Of a stretch of 64,000 nt of DNA, positions 36,518-44,710 are shown in pieces. The stretch is from a virus. The stretch spans positions 107,593 to 171,592 of the IMG/VR virus record IMGVR_UViG_3300047560_002175; one strand, written 5' to 3'. Within the stretch, counting starts at the first letter, position 1, and every line of letters starts with the position of its first letter. Made by a program: the position numbers and the translations under genes. The notes beneath the pieces are model-generated. The model saw only the letters and a program-made list of their open reading frames with translations, was not told the origin of the DNA and did not search any database.

Positions 36518-38521
36518 TTAATCTTCACTGAATACAACTGCTAATGATACACGATTTAATGCACTAGATGATTGTATCGCAAATGTAATGCTATCGCCGG
36601 GCGGTATTGCTACACGAACATTATCTAATTGATACCTTGATTCACCGTTGATTGCCGTAATAAATCTAGAAACTGCAGTATCAATCAAATAGTTTAGTTG
36701 TCCATCTACTACACTAACCATACCATTATCTTTAGGTTGACTTCTGTAAACATGTGTGGTATTTAAACTAGATGCATTGTAAAACACATATAAAATACCC
36801 GGATCATTTCCCTGTACACCTACGCTTACATCTTTAAGAAGTATTTCTTTAGCGTTTAAAATATAATTCCCATTAAGTGCTCCTGCAGATCCGTTAGTAA
36901 CATACGGGTTACGAATAGTTAATAAATGATGGCATAAATCCTTAACTAACCCAGCTTTAACACTTTGAGTACTACGATTAAGTTCATTTTGTTTAATTTC
37001 GCCTTCAATAGCTCCCATCATACAAACACCACTTACTGTCGTATTAGTTGTGCTACCCAAGCTATATGCAACATACCCAATTTTAAAACTTGGATTAGCA
37101 ACATGTGGTAAATTGTATTGATTAGTGTAATGCTCTCTATGAAAGAATAAAAGTTCCCCAGTGATTTGATTTTCAAGAGCATATCTAATTTCGCCAACAC
37201 CTAACCATCTAAAGTTTATTTGAAATACATTTAAGTGTTCAGTTGCTATTGTCATTCCGCTTGGGTTTAAATCTTTAGTTCCTGTTAGTGGATTGATATA
37301 ACCTAATTTATCAACATTAAAGTCTTTTTGATATGTCCAATGTTCAGTTTGTGCTACTCCGATTTGCAACTGAGCAAATGTACCAGAAATAGTTCCAGTA
37401 CTTGTGATACTATAAGTTCCTGATTTTGCTCCTAATGAATTAGCTAAGAATACAATAGTATTATCAACTTGATCTACTAACCATCCAGTGTATCCATTTA
37501 AACGTGTTGCAATTATAGATGCAGCAATAGCTGTATCAGCAGTATTGACTGTTATGTTATTAAATGGAACTCCATTGAGTGTTATAGTGATTGTTTGCGA
37601 TCCAGTTGTTATGCTGTTGATAGTAAGTTGATGAATATCTGCTTTGCCACCTGTTGCTCTCATTACACCAAACTTAGGTCCTGTTCCGTCGTCATTCCAT
37701 CCAACCATGATAGCATTTTCTTGATTGAATAAACCAGCACGTTGACTAGTAAGTGCAATGTTTGGTGTAAATGCTGCAGTGAAACGACACAATGCACCTT
37801 GTCCAGGGCGGTATCTTATAAATCTTTTTGATCTTAACACACCGTATCCGTATGCGTCAGTTCCGGTATTTACTGTGAATAATGCCTGCAGTGGGTTTGC
37901 AGATGCACCTGATCCAGTACCAGAATGATAAGTTTGAATTACGTCGTCAGTAATACCGTATATGCTGTCTAGTTGTATAACTGGTGTAATTGTTAACCCA
38001 AACGGTTCGCCAAACGCCGATACCGAACTTGCACCTTTAACTACAGTTTCTATAGTACCTCCAGTAACAGTAGCAGTTAAGTTACCAGTAACTGCAATTG
38101 GATCAGTATTAGAAACTTTAGCATCGACGTATATGCGATTGCTAGTAGTGTTGTCGTTGCTATCTTTAGATACTTTGTATATTGTTGGGAATGCAGGAAA
38201 ATTACCTACATCGATACTGGTTGGAATCGCAGGGAAGTTTCCTACATTGATACTTGTCGGAAATGCTGGGAAGTTTCCTACATTGATACTTGTCGGAAAT
38301 GCTGGGAAGTTACCCACATCGATGTTACTTGTTAAATGTACAGGGATACTTTGTAATTCAGTATTATTAACCCTAATCTCAGATGCAATGTTAACACTGC
38401 CGGTAACTGTAATATTATCAGAACCCAAAGTAACTCGAACATGGGGTAAATCACCAACTAGTTCCATTGCATGATGTAAATTGTTTATATTAACATCGCT
38501 TCGATCGTGTACGTATGCCAT
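36518..38521 (-). CDS. Large virion protein with VGNFPAFPT repeats (667 aa)
   Basis: Residues 65-115 contain four tandem copies of a 12-residue unit (I-N/D-VGNFPAFPTS). A beta domain follows (YGVLRSKRFIRYRPGQGALCRFTAAF), then a long globular region with FQINFRWLGVGEIRYALENQ and LLFFHREHYTNQYNLPHV, typical of a conserved structural protein in T4-like aquatic phages. The C-terminus (RVAIPPGDSITFAIQSS...LAVVFSED) is beta-rich. Overlaps the upstream gene by one base. The particle location is not known. Confidence 0.82.
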   Translation of the reverse strand: MAYVHDRSDVNINNLHHAMELVGDLPHVRVTLGSDNITVTGSVNIASEIRVNNTELQSIPVHLTSNIDVGNFPAFPTSINVGNFPAFPTSINVGNFPAIPTSIDVGNFPAFPTIYKVSKDSNDNTTSNRIYVDAKVSNTDPIAVTGNLTATVTGGTIETVVKGASSVSAFGEPFGLTITPVIQLDSIYGITDDVIQTYHSGTGSGASANPLQALFTVNTGTDAYGYGVLRSKRFIRYRPGQGALCRFTAAFTPNIALTSQRAGLFNQENAIMVGWNDDGTGPKFGVMRATGGKADIHQLTINSITTGSQTITITLNGVPFNNITVNTADTAIAASIIATRLNGYTGWLVDQVDNTIVFLANSLGAKSGTYSITSTGTISGTFAQLQIGVAQTEHWTYQKDFNVDKLGYINPLTGTKDLNPSGMTIATEHLNVFQINFRWLGVGEIRYALENQITGELLFFHREHYTNQYNLPHVANPSFKIGYVAYSLGSTTNTTVSGVCMMGAIEGEIKQNELNRSTQSVKAGLVKDLCHHLLTIRNPYVTNGSAGALNGNYILNAKEILLKDVSVGVQGNDPGILYVFYNASSLNTTHVYRSQPKDNGMVSVVDGQLNYLIDTAVSRFITAINGESRYQLDNVRVAIPPGDSITFAIQSSSALNRVSLAVVFSED
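38180..38325 (-). repeat. Tandem 36-base repeats encoding VGNFPAFPTSI units
   Basis: Four consecutive 36-base units inside the 667-aa gene; the two central units are almost identical at the DNA level (each contains GGGAAGTTTCCTACATTGAT). The near-identity suggests recent expansion by slippage or unequal recombination. Confidence 0.85.
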
Positions 38522-38781
38522 TATGTAATCCAGGGACGACCTAATACTAATCCGCCTGCATTAGGATTGTCGGTAATTCCGTCACCGTTATATTTTGTTG
38601 GTAGTTGTGTAATATCGTAATTGTTTCTATCGCGATAATATGGTTTAGTAGAATCGATGCTACCAGTAACCGTTCCATTGGCTGCTACCGTTTTACCTTG
38701 ACGTTTAGCTTTTGCTAAGTTAAGTTTGGCTGTTTGTTTTGCTTCTTTGGTTGATAACCATGCTATTCCGTTTGCTGACAT
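38521..38781 (-). CDS. Conserved small structural-region protein (86 aa)
   Basis: Starts MSANGIAWLSTKEAKQTAKL, a helical basic region, and ends in YDITQLPTKYNGDGITDNP...LVLGRPWIT. The order ANGIAWLSTKE and YDIT-LPTKY-DNPNxxGL-GRPW is, from memory, a recurring conserved protein of T4-like cyanophages encoded next to structural genes. Molecular role unknown. Confidence 0.75.
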   Translation of the reverse strand: MSANGIAWLSTKEAKQTAKLNLAKAKRQGKTVAANGTVTGSIDSTKPYYRDRNNYDITQLPTKYNGDGITDNPNAGGLVLGRPWIT

Positions 38782-39146
38782 TATTGTCCCCTCATTGTTT
38801 TAATCATTATAACGTGTTCAGGTGTGTCGTTTGATGGTTGATCAAATTCTTGATCTATTAAATGTGGAGTTGCGCTTGGATCTTTAACTCTAATATCAGC
38901 AGGATGTTTTGGCCCATTTAAACCACCACCTGCATGAATTGTAACAGAATCAATACCAGCATACGCAGGATTTGGTTCATTAACATATTGATGTCTTTCT
39001 GGACTGTCAGCTAAGTCAACAATTTGTTTAAATCTATTGATGTCGTCTCCTGCTGTAACTTTATGATCAGGTTTAAGAACAACTTGTGGTTCTTGGCTAC
39101 CATCAATAAAGTTTAAAATACTTCTTATAATTTCGTGAGCTCTCAT
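38781..39146 (-). CDS. Hypothetical protein with MRAHEI N-terminus (121 aa)
   Basis: Begins MRAHEIIRSILNFIDG, similar in design to the MRA/MK-x-E leaders in this genome but without an obvious L-x-E site. The middle reads VVLKPDHKVTAGDDINRFKQIVDL; the C-terminal part is His/Pro-rich (PKHPADIRVKDPSATPH). One-base overlap with the next gene. A CTAAATAC late element lies 18 bases upstream of the start. Confidence 0.62.
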   Translation of the reverse strand: MRAHEIIRSILNFIDGSQEPQVVLKPDHKVTAGDDINRFKQIVDLADSPERHQYVNEPNPAYAGIDSVTIHAGGGLNGPKHPADIRVKDPSATPHLIDQEFDQPSNDTPEHVIMIKTMRGQ

Positions 39147-39163
39147 TTATATGTCCTCTTAGT

Positions 39164-39171
39164 GTATTTAG
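39164..39171 (-). promoter_or_regulatory. T4-type late promoter element CTAAATAC
   Basis: Minus-strand CTAAATACACTAAGAGGAC, 18 bases upstream of the ATG at 39146, with the ribosome-binding AGAGGA in between. Confidence 0.6.
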
Positions 39172-39199
39172 TGTAAGAATAGACATTAAATGATGAATT

Positions 39200-39332
39200 T
39201 ATAAATATGTTGTCAAAGTATGTTCTAAGATTTGAGGAAGAAAACGTTACAGGGATCGGTTGACAAAGTCAGTACCGTGGTGACATGGAAAATAATGAGA
39301 TAAAAAAATAGGAGCATAAGCTCCTATCTTTT
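39200..39332 (+). ncRNA. Candidate short late transcript with no real gene
   Basis: An exact TATAAATA on the plus strand (39200-39207) is followed after about 95 bases by a hairpin with a T run (39308-39333). Only an 18-codon frame fits in between (MLSKYVLRFEEENVTG), with no ribosome-binding site. The segment around 39253-39278 (GGTTGACAAAGTCAG, CCGTGGTGAC) has internal pairing potential. A small RNA or tiny peptide gene is possible; a decayed gene is the main alternative. Confidence 0.3.
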
Positions 39333-39333
39333 T
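39302..39333. terminator. Rho-independent terminator, usable on both strands
   Basis: ATAGGAGC, 4-base loop, GCTCCTAT (39308-39327). Seven A residues precede it (T run for the minus-strand 39344-40561 gene) and CTTTTT follows it for plus-strand transcripts. Confidence 0.85.
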
Positions 39334-39343
39334 CTAAGTACTG

Positions 39344-40561
39344 TTAGATAATATGTGATGGATATGGTGTCCATGATGGTTGAGGAACAGGCAATTCTAA
39401 ACTTGTGTGTTTTTCTAAAACTGCATGCAAATACACGTTACCTATTTTCTTCTCAGGACGTTGAATGCCTTGCAATGTACCAGTAGTTGAAATAACGTTT
39501 CTAAACCATTCGTTATACGCATTTGTACCATAGTTCATAAACTTAATGACATCAAACTTACCACCCATAACTGCATTTAGTGTATCTGCAACTGTTTTGA
39601 TATATGCACTATCAACTGTAATCTTAGACTTTTCACAAGCATCAAAGAAGCTATACAGTAACCAGCTTTCTTTTGTATCAACTGGTCGCTTTGCATCACA
39701 TACTGCAGAAAAGTATTCACAAAAGTTTTCTGTAACCGTTAAGCTATATGCATCATTAAGGAACTCTGTCATTGTATGCAAAGCACCAGGTTTGTCTGTG
39801 TCACCAAACTTTGCATGTGTTGCAAACATGTTTGATTTTTCTAAGATCTTTTGCTTTGCATCTGCAAGTAGCCAATAATCTTGATAATTACAATCAGTTC
39901 TAACACCAAATAACATTTGATGGTACAAGTCAATTGGATCAAAACGTTTGCTAGAAACAGTATTCATGTAGATAAGTTTTTCTCTAACTTCATGCTTTTC
40001 TGTAGTAGTATAGACTGAACCTGGAACTATGCAGTTATCTAGGTCGTTCTCTAACCCCATGTTTTTTGCAATTAGGTATAACATGCAAGCAGTATGCATA
40101 CCATCAAATGCAATAAATTTATCAGGTATTGCAGCATCGCGATAAACTCTAATTGCATTTACTGCATACTGATCAAATTTAGTAATAAGTCCAATTAAGT
40201 GATTTATATCTAATTGTCGTTGTAATGTTGTATCAACCATAATATCACTTAACGGAATATCCTTACATTCACATAGTAGTATGTCGCTCCATTTTTCATA
40301 CGAGTGTTTACGATTAAAGATCGTCATTGCATTCTGTAATCCTAATTGAGTATTGTTAGCTGCACTAACAGTATCAATTAATGTTTCTAATGAAACATAA
40401 TGCGAATCAGATTTAAAAAATCGTTGATTAACCTGTGATGAATATGATGACGTAGGATCAATTGTTAAATTAATTTCTGACGTGTTTATCACCGATTTAG
40501 GATTTAACATCCGTTTAATAGTTAATTCAAAGTTTGTATCTAAATCTAAATCTATGTTCAT
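39344..40561 (-). CDS. ParB/sulfiredoxin-fold protein (405 aa)
   Basis: Residues about 110-170 fit the ParB N-terminal nuclease/CTPase-like fold: IPLSDIMVDTTLQRQLD, INHLIGLITKFDQYAVNAIRVYRD, then KFIAFDGMHTACMLYLIA, where DG-H replaces the usual DG-HR. The rest is helical, with EVREKLIYMNTVSSKRFDPIDLYHQML resembling proteins that parse such domains in phages. Controlled by a consensus sigma70 promoter and therefore probably early. DNA-related function is likely; specific activity unknown. Confidence 0.7.
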   Translation of the reverse strand: MNIDLDLDTNFELTIKRMLNPKSVINTSEINLTIDPTSSYSSQVNQRFFKSDSHYVSLETLIDTVSAANNTQLGLQNAMTIFNRKHSYEKWSDILLCECKDIPLSDIMVDTTLQRQLDINHLIGLITKFDQYAVNAIRVYRDAAIPDKFIAFDGMHTACMLYLIAKNMGLENDLDNCIVPGSVYTTTEKHEVREKLIYMNTVSSKRFDPIDLYHQMLFGVRTDCNYQDYWLLADAKQKILEKSNMFATHAKFGDTDKPGALHTMTEFLNDAYSLTVTENFCEYFSAVCDAKRPVDTKESWLLYSFFDACEKSKITVDSAYIKTVADTLNAVMGGKFDVIKFMNYGTNAYNEWFRNVISTTGTLQGIQRPEKKIGNVYLHAVLEKHTSLELPVPQPSWTPYPSHII

Positions 40562-40604
40562 GCTGTTTCCTCACTAGTTGTTTAAAAATTGTTAATATGT
40601 GCAT

Positions 40605-40633
40605 ATTATACAATAAATACTATGCAATGTCAA
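40605..40633 (-). promoter_or_regulatory. Consensus sigma70 promoter
   Basis: Minus-strand TTGACA (40628-40633), 17-base spacer, TATAAT (40605-40610), continuing ATGC, for the ParB-like gene. The promoter at 49675-49703 has the same TTGACA-17-TATAATATGC layout. Confidence 0.85.
40613..40620 (+). promoter_or_regulatory. T4-type late element ATAAATAC, facing the lipase unit
   Basis: Plus-strand ATAAATAC 33 bases upstream of the ATG at 40653, placed inside the spacer of the minus-strand sigma70 promoter, so early leftward and late rightward transcription could exclude each other. Confidence 0.5.
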
Positions 40634-40652
40634 TGATAACGAAGGAATAGAT

Positions 40653-40796
40653 ATGGAATTAATTAAGAGTATTATACATAATGTAATAGTTCATCCAATA
40701 TTACCATTTTTGCCACGTAAATGGGCAAAAGTAATACATGAAAAAAACGCCCTGTGGGCATATGGTCCAAATGGACCATTTAATGGTTTAGATTAG
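40653..40796 (+). CDS. Small conserved phage protein (47 aa)
   Basis: Begins MELIKSIIHNVIVHPILPFL, then PRKWAKVIHEKNALWAYGPN. The helix with HN-V-VHP-LPFLP followed by a basic loop and NALWAY is a recurring small phage protein, from memory, with a hydrophobic N-terminal helix that could associate with membrane. Preceded by GAAGGAAT. Too short for a clear functional call. Confidence 0.7.
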   Translation: MELIKSIIHNVIVHPILPFLPRKWAKVIHEKNALWAYGPNGPFNGLD

Positions 40797-40805
40797 GAGC
40801 GTAAT

Positions 40806-41570
40806 ATGATATCAGATTTAACATTTGAAGAACAGTCTTTATTTTTTGCAAAACTAAGTTCTCTAGCGTATAACGATTATCAGTTATTCGATGGGTATGG
40901 TCTTAGTGGTGTATTTTTAAGTAATGGCGGATCACAGGCGTATGTACTGTGGAATAATGATGACATGATTATTGTATGTCGAGGAACTCAACCAAATGAA
41001 CTTAATGACATTATTCACGATCTTGAATTTGGATTAGTATCAAGTAGATCAGGATACGGACATGTTCACCGTGGGTTCCAAACCAGTATAGATTTAATAT
41101 GGGTTGATATGCTTAAATTATTGCAGAAGTTTGGTTCTAATCGTAAGTTATGGTGTACTGGGCATAGTCTAGGTGCTGCAATGTCAACACTGGTTGCTGC
41201 ACGATGTGCAAGAACAGATAAATTGCCATGTCCAACGTTATTTACTTATGGTAGTCCGCGTGTAGGAAATATAGAATTTATTAGACATATGAATAATTTA
41301 GGAGTAGAACATCATAGATGGGTAAACAATGCAGATATTGTTACGCGTAATCCAATTTATCCATATAAGCATCATGGAAAATTACACTACTTTGATCATT
41401 ATGGCGATGTAAGAATTTTTACAAGATGGCAAATGATCAAAGATAGAGTAAAAGGTTTTTATAAAGGTTTTAAAAAAGGTAAAGTGAATTTCTTTGTAAA
41501 TCACTTTATGGATAACTACCTTAAGAATTTAGAAAAGTTACAACCTTCCCCAAATGTCCCTGTTGACTGA
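40806..41570 (+). CDS. Class 3 lipase
   Basis: 254 residues, alpha/beta-hydrolase of the Lipase_3 family. IIVCRGTQPNELNDIIHDLEF is the conserved N-terminal strand and oxyanion region. CTGHSLGAAMSTLVAA carries the nucleophile Ser in GHSLG. NNADIVTRNP supplies the Asp, and a His follows near YFDHYGD. No signal peptide. Family members hydrolyse acylglycerols or phospholipids; in a phage it may attack host membrane lipid at lysis. TTAGGAGCG precedes the start. Confidence 0.9.
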   Translation: MISDLTFEEQSLFFAKLSSLAYNDYQLFDGYGLSGVFLSNGGSQAYVLWNNDDMIIVCRGTQPNELNDIIHDLEFGLVSSRSGYGHVHRGFQTSIDLIWVDMLKLLQKFGSNRKLWCTGHSLGAAMSTLVAARCARTDKLPCPTLFTYGSPRVGNIEFIRHMNNLGVEHHRWVNNADIVTRNPIYPYKHHGKLHYFDHYGDVRIFTRWQMIKDRVKGFYKGFKKGKVNFFVNHFMDNYLKNLEKLQPSPNVPVD

Positions 41571-42293
41571 TTGTTCAATTGGTGTGGTACCAAGTGATGG
41601 GAAGAAGTTAATATTTACTATATTTTGTAATTGTTCAACAGTTAAAAGGTATTTAGGTAAATCTTTAGCAGACACTGAGTCATTTGGTATCAAAAACGCA
41701 ATTGATTGTTTATTAGTTTCGTCGTAGATAACCTTCCATAAGTAGTCCGGAATAACTACACCTTTGCCAATAGTTTTAAATGGTTTATCAGGCATGTGAT
41801 AGGTACCGGATATTACATAAATGTCTCTTCCATCTTCAGCCCAATTTCGAACTGTGGCTTCCAACTTGTTCCAGATGCCTCTATTGTGAGCTGGAACTTG
41901 TGGAACCATGTTTGCGAGAGAAAAGCTTTCGCTCATCACCTCCTTGCTTTGTGTACTATCACCTGCAGGTACTAAGTGTCCTCTATCATATGGATGTCCT
42001 GCATAGTCATGCAGTGTTGAACGAAATTGTTCAGGTAACGTTAAGTCCGGATGGAAATCATCTTCACGGTGGAATTCACCGTGTATATCTTCAGGTGATA
42101 CATGTTCAACTACGTATTCTGCAGTCTTAGTATCATAACGATAATGAATTGCGTAATTCTGTTTACACATATATTGAGTAGCTGTTAGTTTTGAAACAGG
42201 TGCACCATATATTGTAAATTGCGGACATTTATCGTCAATGGGGTTTGCTGCTACCGTTAGAGGTAACAGTAGTAATAATAAGAGTTTTTTCAT
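41538..42293 (-). CDS. Secreted NucA/NucG-type DNA/RNA non-specific endonuclease
   Basis: 251 residues. A signal peptide (MKKLLLLLLLPLTVAANP) precedes the DNA/RNA endonuclease domain: HPYDRGHLVPAGD with the catalytic DRGH His, SFSLANMVPQVPAHNRGIWNKLE with the metal Asn, and DIYVISGTY. Such enzymes are secreted nonspecific nucleases. In a phage it might degrade periplasmic or extracellular DNA, including that of competing phages. It converges on the lipase, overlapping its 3' end by 33 bases. Confidence 0.92.
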   Translation of the reverse strand: MKKLLLLLLLPLTVAANPIDDKCPQFTIYGAPVSKLTATQYMCKQNYAIHYRYDTKTAEYVVEHVSPEDIHGEFHREDDFHPDLTLPEQFRSTLHDYAGHPYDRGHLVPAGDSTQSKEVMSESFSLANMVPQVPAHNRGIWNKLEATVRNWAEDGRDIYVISGTYHMPDKPFKTIGKGVVIPDYLWKVIYDETNKQSIAFLIPNDSVSAKDLPKYLLTVEQLQNIVNINFFPSLGTTPIEQSVNRDIWGRL

Positions 42294-42700
42294 TTTAACC
42301 AGCCTATTTTTTTATTGTTGATAGTGCGAAAAATATATTCATCAATGCTTCCGGGGAATCTCCATGCCCATATTGCTACAAGCAACATAACACTTCCTGA
42401 CCCAAAGATAGCATGTAAATTATGTGAAGTAAACCATATTGCAACTAATGAACTTGACATTACAAGTAACATCATATATTTCATTTTAGTTGGGAATACT
42501 TTCATGTTGACCCAATTATTTAAAAATGGACCAAACTGTTTATGATTGTAGATCCATGTATGCATTCTAGGACTTCCTTTACTAAATGCATACGCAGATC
42601 CTACTAAAAATGGACTAAACGGTATACCTGGAGTAACTACTCCAATATATGCTAGTCCTAATAAAATAAATCCTAAGATTTTCCAAAGTGTTTTTTTCAT
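42290..42700 (-). CDS. DUF454 (YbaN family) inner-membrane protein
   Basis: 136 residues. LWKILGFILLGLAYIGVVTPGIPFSPFLVGSAYAFSKGSPRMHTW is the YbaN/DUF454 signature (LG...G-VTPG-P--PF--A-A-AFSK-SPR), with hydrophobic segments near residues 7-35 and 70-110. The function of the family is not established. It overlaps the nuclease gene by 4 bases and starts one base after the YqgE-like gene, so the three form a unit. Confidence 0.85.
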   Translation of the reverse strand: MKKTLWKILGFILLGLAYIGVVTPGIPFSPFLVGSAYAFSKGSPRMHTWIYNHKQFGPFLNNWVNMKVFPTKMKYMMLLVMSSSLVAIWFTSHNLHAIFGSGSVMLLVAIWAWRFPGSIDEYIFRTINNKKIGWLK

Positions 42701-43254
42701 TAGATCATAAAGTTTTGAGCAAATTCAAGACTGCATCTTTCTAATGCTTCGTCCCATATATCTTCAAGATCTGTTTCAAGTGCTAATTCTGAATCACAAG
42801 TTGATTTACACCAGCTAATGCTAGTAGTAGTTTGTTTTGAACCATTTATTTGTGATTCTAAATCTTCTAAATTCCATGTACACATACCCAAGAACATTCT
42901 CCATTGTTCTGGTTCGTCACCTACTTCAAATCGTGAAAGTATTTCATCATCTGAGCTTAAACAAAAATGTTCACTAATTTGGAATGTATTTCTACTTCTC
43001 CATTCTGTTGAATGTAATAATGAAAAACTTGTTTGTCTATCTGGGCCTCCTATATGTAGCATACCTGACACATGTTCAAGGTTTGCACTTAGTCTTGATC
43101 CAAATTCGTTGATTGTCATACGACTGTCCTTATTTAAAATAAGTCCAGTTACGCAATTTGATCGTTCAATGTCAGTGACTAAAATAGTCGATCGTTCCCA
43201 TAGATGATGTTTTACGCTTGGTGGTGCTATTAGTAATGTTCCTGGTTTTATCAT
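42700..43254 (-). CDS. YqgE/AlgH family protein (UPF0301)
   Basis: 184 residues. PGTLLIAPPSVK...STILVTDI, VTGLILNKDSRMTINEF, LHIGGPDRQTSFSLLHS and MFLGMCTWNLEDLESQI follow the YqgE order (G--L-A-P-------R-V----GA-GLI-N, GGP------LH). Biochemical role unknown in cells. It lies between a lysozyme-like gene and DUF454 in a small unit that may concern the envelope. Confidence 0.85.
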   Translation of the reverse strand: MIKPGTLLIAPPSVKHHLWERSTILVTDIERSNCVTGLILNKDSRMTINEFGSRLSANLEHVSGMLHIGGPDRQTSFSLLHSTEWRSRNTFQISEHFCLSSDDEILSRFEVGDEPEQWRMFLGMCTWNLEDLESQINGSKQTTTSISWCKSTCDSELALETDLEDIWDEALERCSLEFAQNFMI

Positions 43255-43257
43255 ATG

Positions 43258-44295
43258 TTATGTTGGGTTATAAGTGTTATAATATTCGATTACGTCACCT
43301 TTAGTGTAATAATCTTGTCCTTTTGCTTGCGCAAATTTAGCAAATGCAGGGTTTGATCTCCATAAACTATCTCTAGAAATTTGAGTTCCTTTTAATGTTG
43401 AGTGATCACCTTTTCTTCCTATGACTTCAGAATTGCTTTTGTTTTTTGACCATGGTAAGAATGTTAGCATGTATATTTCAGAACCGGTCATTCCAGGTTT
43501 TACACCAATTACTTTATAATACTTATAAACATAATCTAATTGTTGTAATTGTGTCATGCTTGCAAGTTCTTTAAACGAAGTTCCTAGTCTTGCTGCTGTG
43601 TCTTCTGAAAATTGAATCAAACCAATGTGGTGACCTTTAGGCTCTCTTATTGAAGGCTTAAATGTCCCACCTGATTCGTGTTCCATAATTTTCATTAAAG
43701 TGTTTGGATCTATACCTAACTGCCCTGCAATCTTTTCAACTTTTTGAATAAATCCTGCTTCAAGTTTTCCGTTATAAGATTTCAATGGCTCAACTTTTGT
43801 TTTAGGTTCTTCATTACCTTTTGGTTCTTCATTACCTTTTAGTAGTTCGTCATCTTGATCAGTTCTAAATTGTTTAGTTATATCTTGATCTTGATCAGTG
43901 TTTTGTCTTGGTGTAACATTAAAATTATCTATCGGTCTTTCTTTAGTGCCTTGTCCTTTATCACCTCCCAGTAATCTTGACACTAATGTAGTTAAGTATG
44001 CCATAACACCATTGATTTCAGGTGTTGCAATCAATGCAGTGTTGACATGATCGATAAATGTTGGATCAGCTTTTCCAGTAGCTGGCAATGATAAATCAGT
44101 CTGTGCTTGTTTTATAGCAGTCTCTGTTGGTAAATCATATTGTCCAGTTATTTGGTTTGGTTGCATATATTGAAATGCAACCAATATTTTTTGCAAATTT
44201 TGAGTATCGTCAGTGGTAGTAAGACTAACAGGCAGTTGGTAAATCCCGTGAGTGCTTGCATAATCTTCGTTTATTCCAAATTCAGAGAATCTCAT
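43258..44295 (-). CDS. Lysozyme/SLT-like murein hydrolase with capsid-targeting-like N-terminus
   Basis: 345 residues. Starts MRFSEFGINEDYASTHG with I-x-E at INE. Residues 30-90 look like a peptidoglycan-binding-1 domain (LQKILVAFQYMQPNQITGQYDL, SLPATGKADPTFIDHV). A charged linker follows (about 130-165). The catalytic domain resembles goose-type/SLT lysozymes: IDPNTLMKIMEHESGGTFKPS gives the Glu of EHESGG, and HHIGLIQFSEDTAARLG matches the conserved GLIQF block. If packaged, it would act on murein during entry, as virion-associated lysozymes do. Confidence 0.85.
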   Translation of the reverse strand: MRFSEFGINEDYASTHGIYQLPVSLTTTDDTQNLQKILVAFQYMQPNQITGQYDLPTETAIKQAQTDLSLPATGKADPTFIDHVNTALIATPEINGVMAYLTTLVSRLLGGDKGQGTKERPIDNFNVTPRQNTDQDQDITKQFRTDQDDELLKGNEEPKGNEEPKTKVEPLKSYNGKLEAGFIQKVEKIAGQLGIDPNTLMKIMEHESGGTFKPSIREPKGHHIGLIQFSEDTAARLGTSFKELASMTQLQQLDYVYKYYKVIGVKPGMTGSEIYMLTFLPWSKNKSNSEVIGRKGDHSTLKGTQISRDSLWRSNPAFAKFAQAKGQDYYTKGDVIEYYNTYNPT

Positions 44296-44297
44296 GT

Positions 44298-44681
44298 TTA
44301 ACTCCAGTCTGGTAAAGGTCCACCGTACTTAGCGCCTTTAATTTTCTTCCCATCAACTTTTACTCTTTTTCCTTTAGAACCTTTTGTACTTTTGCCACCC
44401 TTATTGATCAAATGGCTTTTATCACCGTCGCGAGCTCGTAAACCTTGACTTTTACAACTTGCCAATTGGCTAGCACCAAGATCTTTGTCTGGTTTAGAAC
44501 TTTTGCATAATTTTACACTAGCTTTGCCTCTTTCGTCAAGATGCATTTCTTCAGTTTCTAAAGATTTTTGTTTGTATCTTGGTTCAGCAGCATGTCCACG
44601 TGGTGGACGATCGCTTGCACGACCTGTTCGTTTTGGCGTAGTGCCAATCTTTTCTTCTTTAATGAATTCTACAGCTCTCAT
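44298..44681 (-). CDS. Basic hypothetical protein with capsid-targeting-like N-terminus
   Basis: 127 residues. The start at 44681 (MRAVEFIKEEKIG) has AGGAAT upstream and an I-x-E site (IKE). The rest is strongly basic: ASDRPPRGHAAEPRYKQKSLE, CKSSKPDKDLGASQLASCKS, and the Lys/Gly-rich tail GGKSTKGSKGKRVKVDGKK. Basicity and leader suggest a DNA-binding head-internal protein; this is inference. The frame extends upstream to 44732 but without support. Confidence 0.66.
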   Translation of the reverse strand: MRAVEFIKEEKIGTTPKRTGRASDRPPRGHAAEPRYKQKSLETEEMHLDERGKASVKLCKSSKPDKDLGASQLASCKSQGLRARDGDKSHLINKGGKSTKGSKGKRVKVDGKKIKGAKYGGPLPDWS

Positions 44682-44702
44682 AAGTATTCCTTTATTGATA
44701 AT

Positions 44703-44710
44703 ATATTTAT
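44703..44710 (-). promoter_or_regulatory. T4-type late promoter element ATAAATAT
   Basis: Minus-strand GATAAATATATT, 22 bases upstream of the ATG at 44681, overlapping the stop codon of the epimerase gene. Confidence 0.55.

Noticed and set aside
39207-39263. 18-codon gene after the plus-strand late element
   Set aside because: The ATG overlaps the promoter element and there is no RBS.
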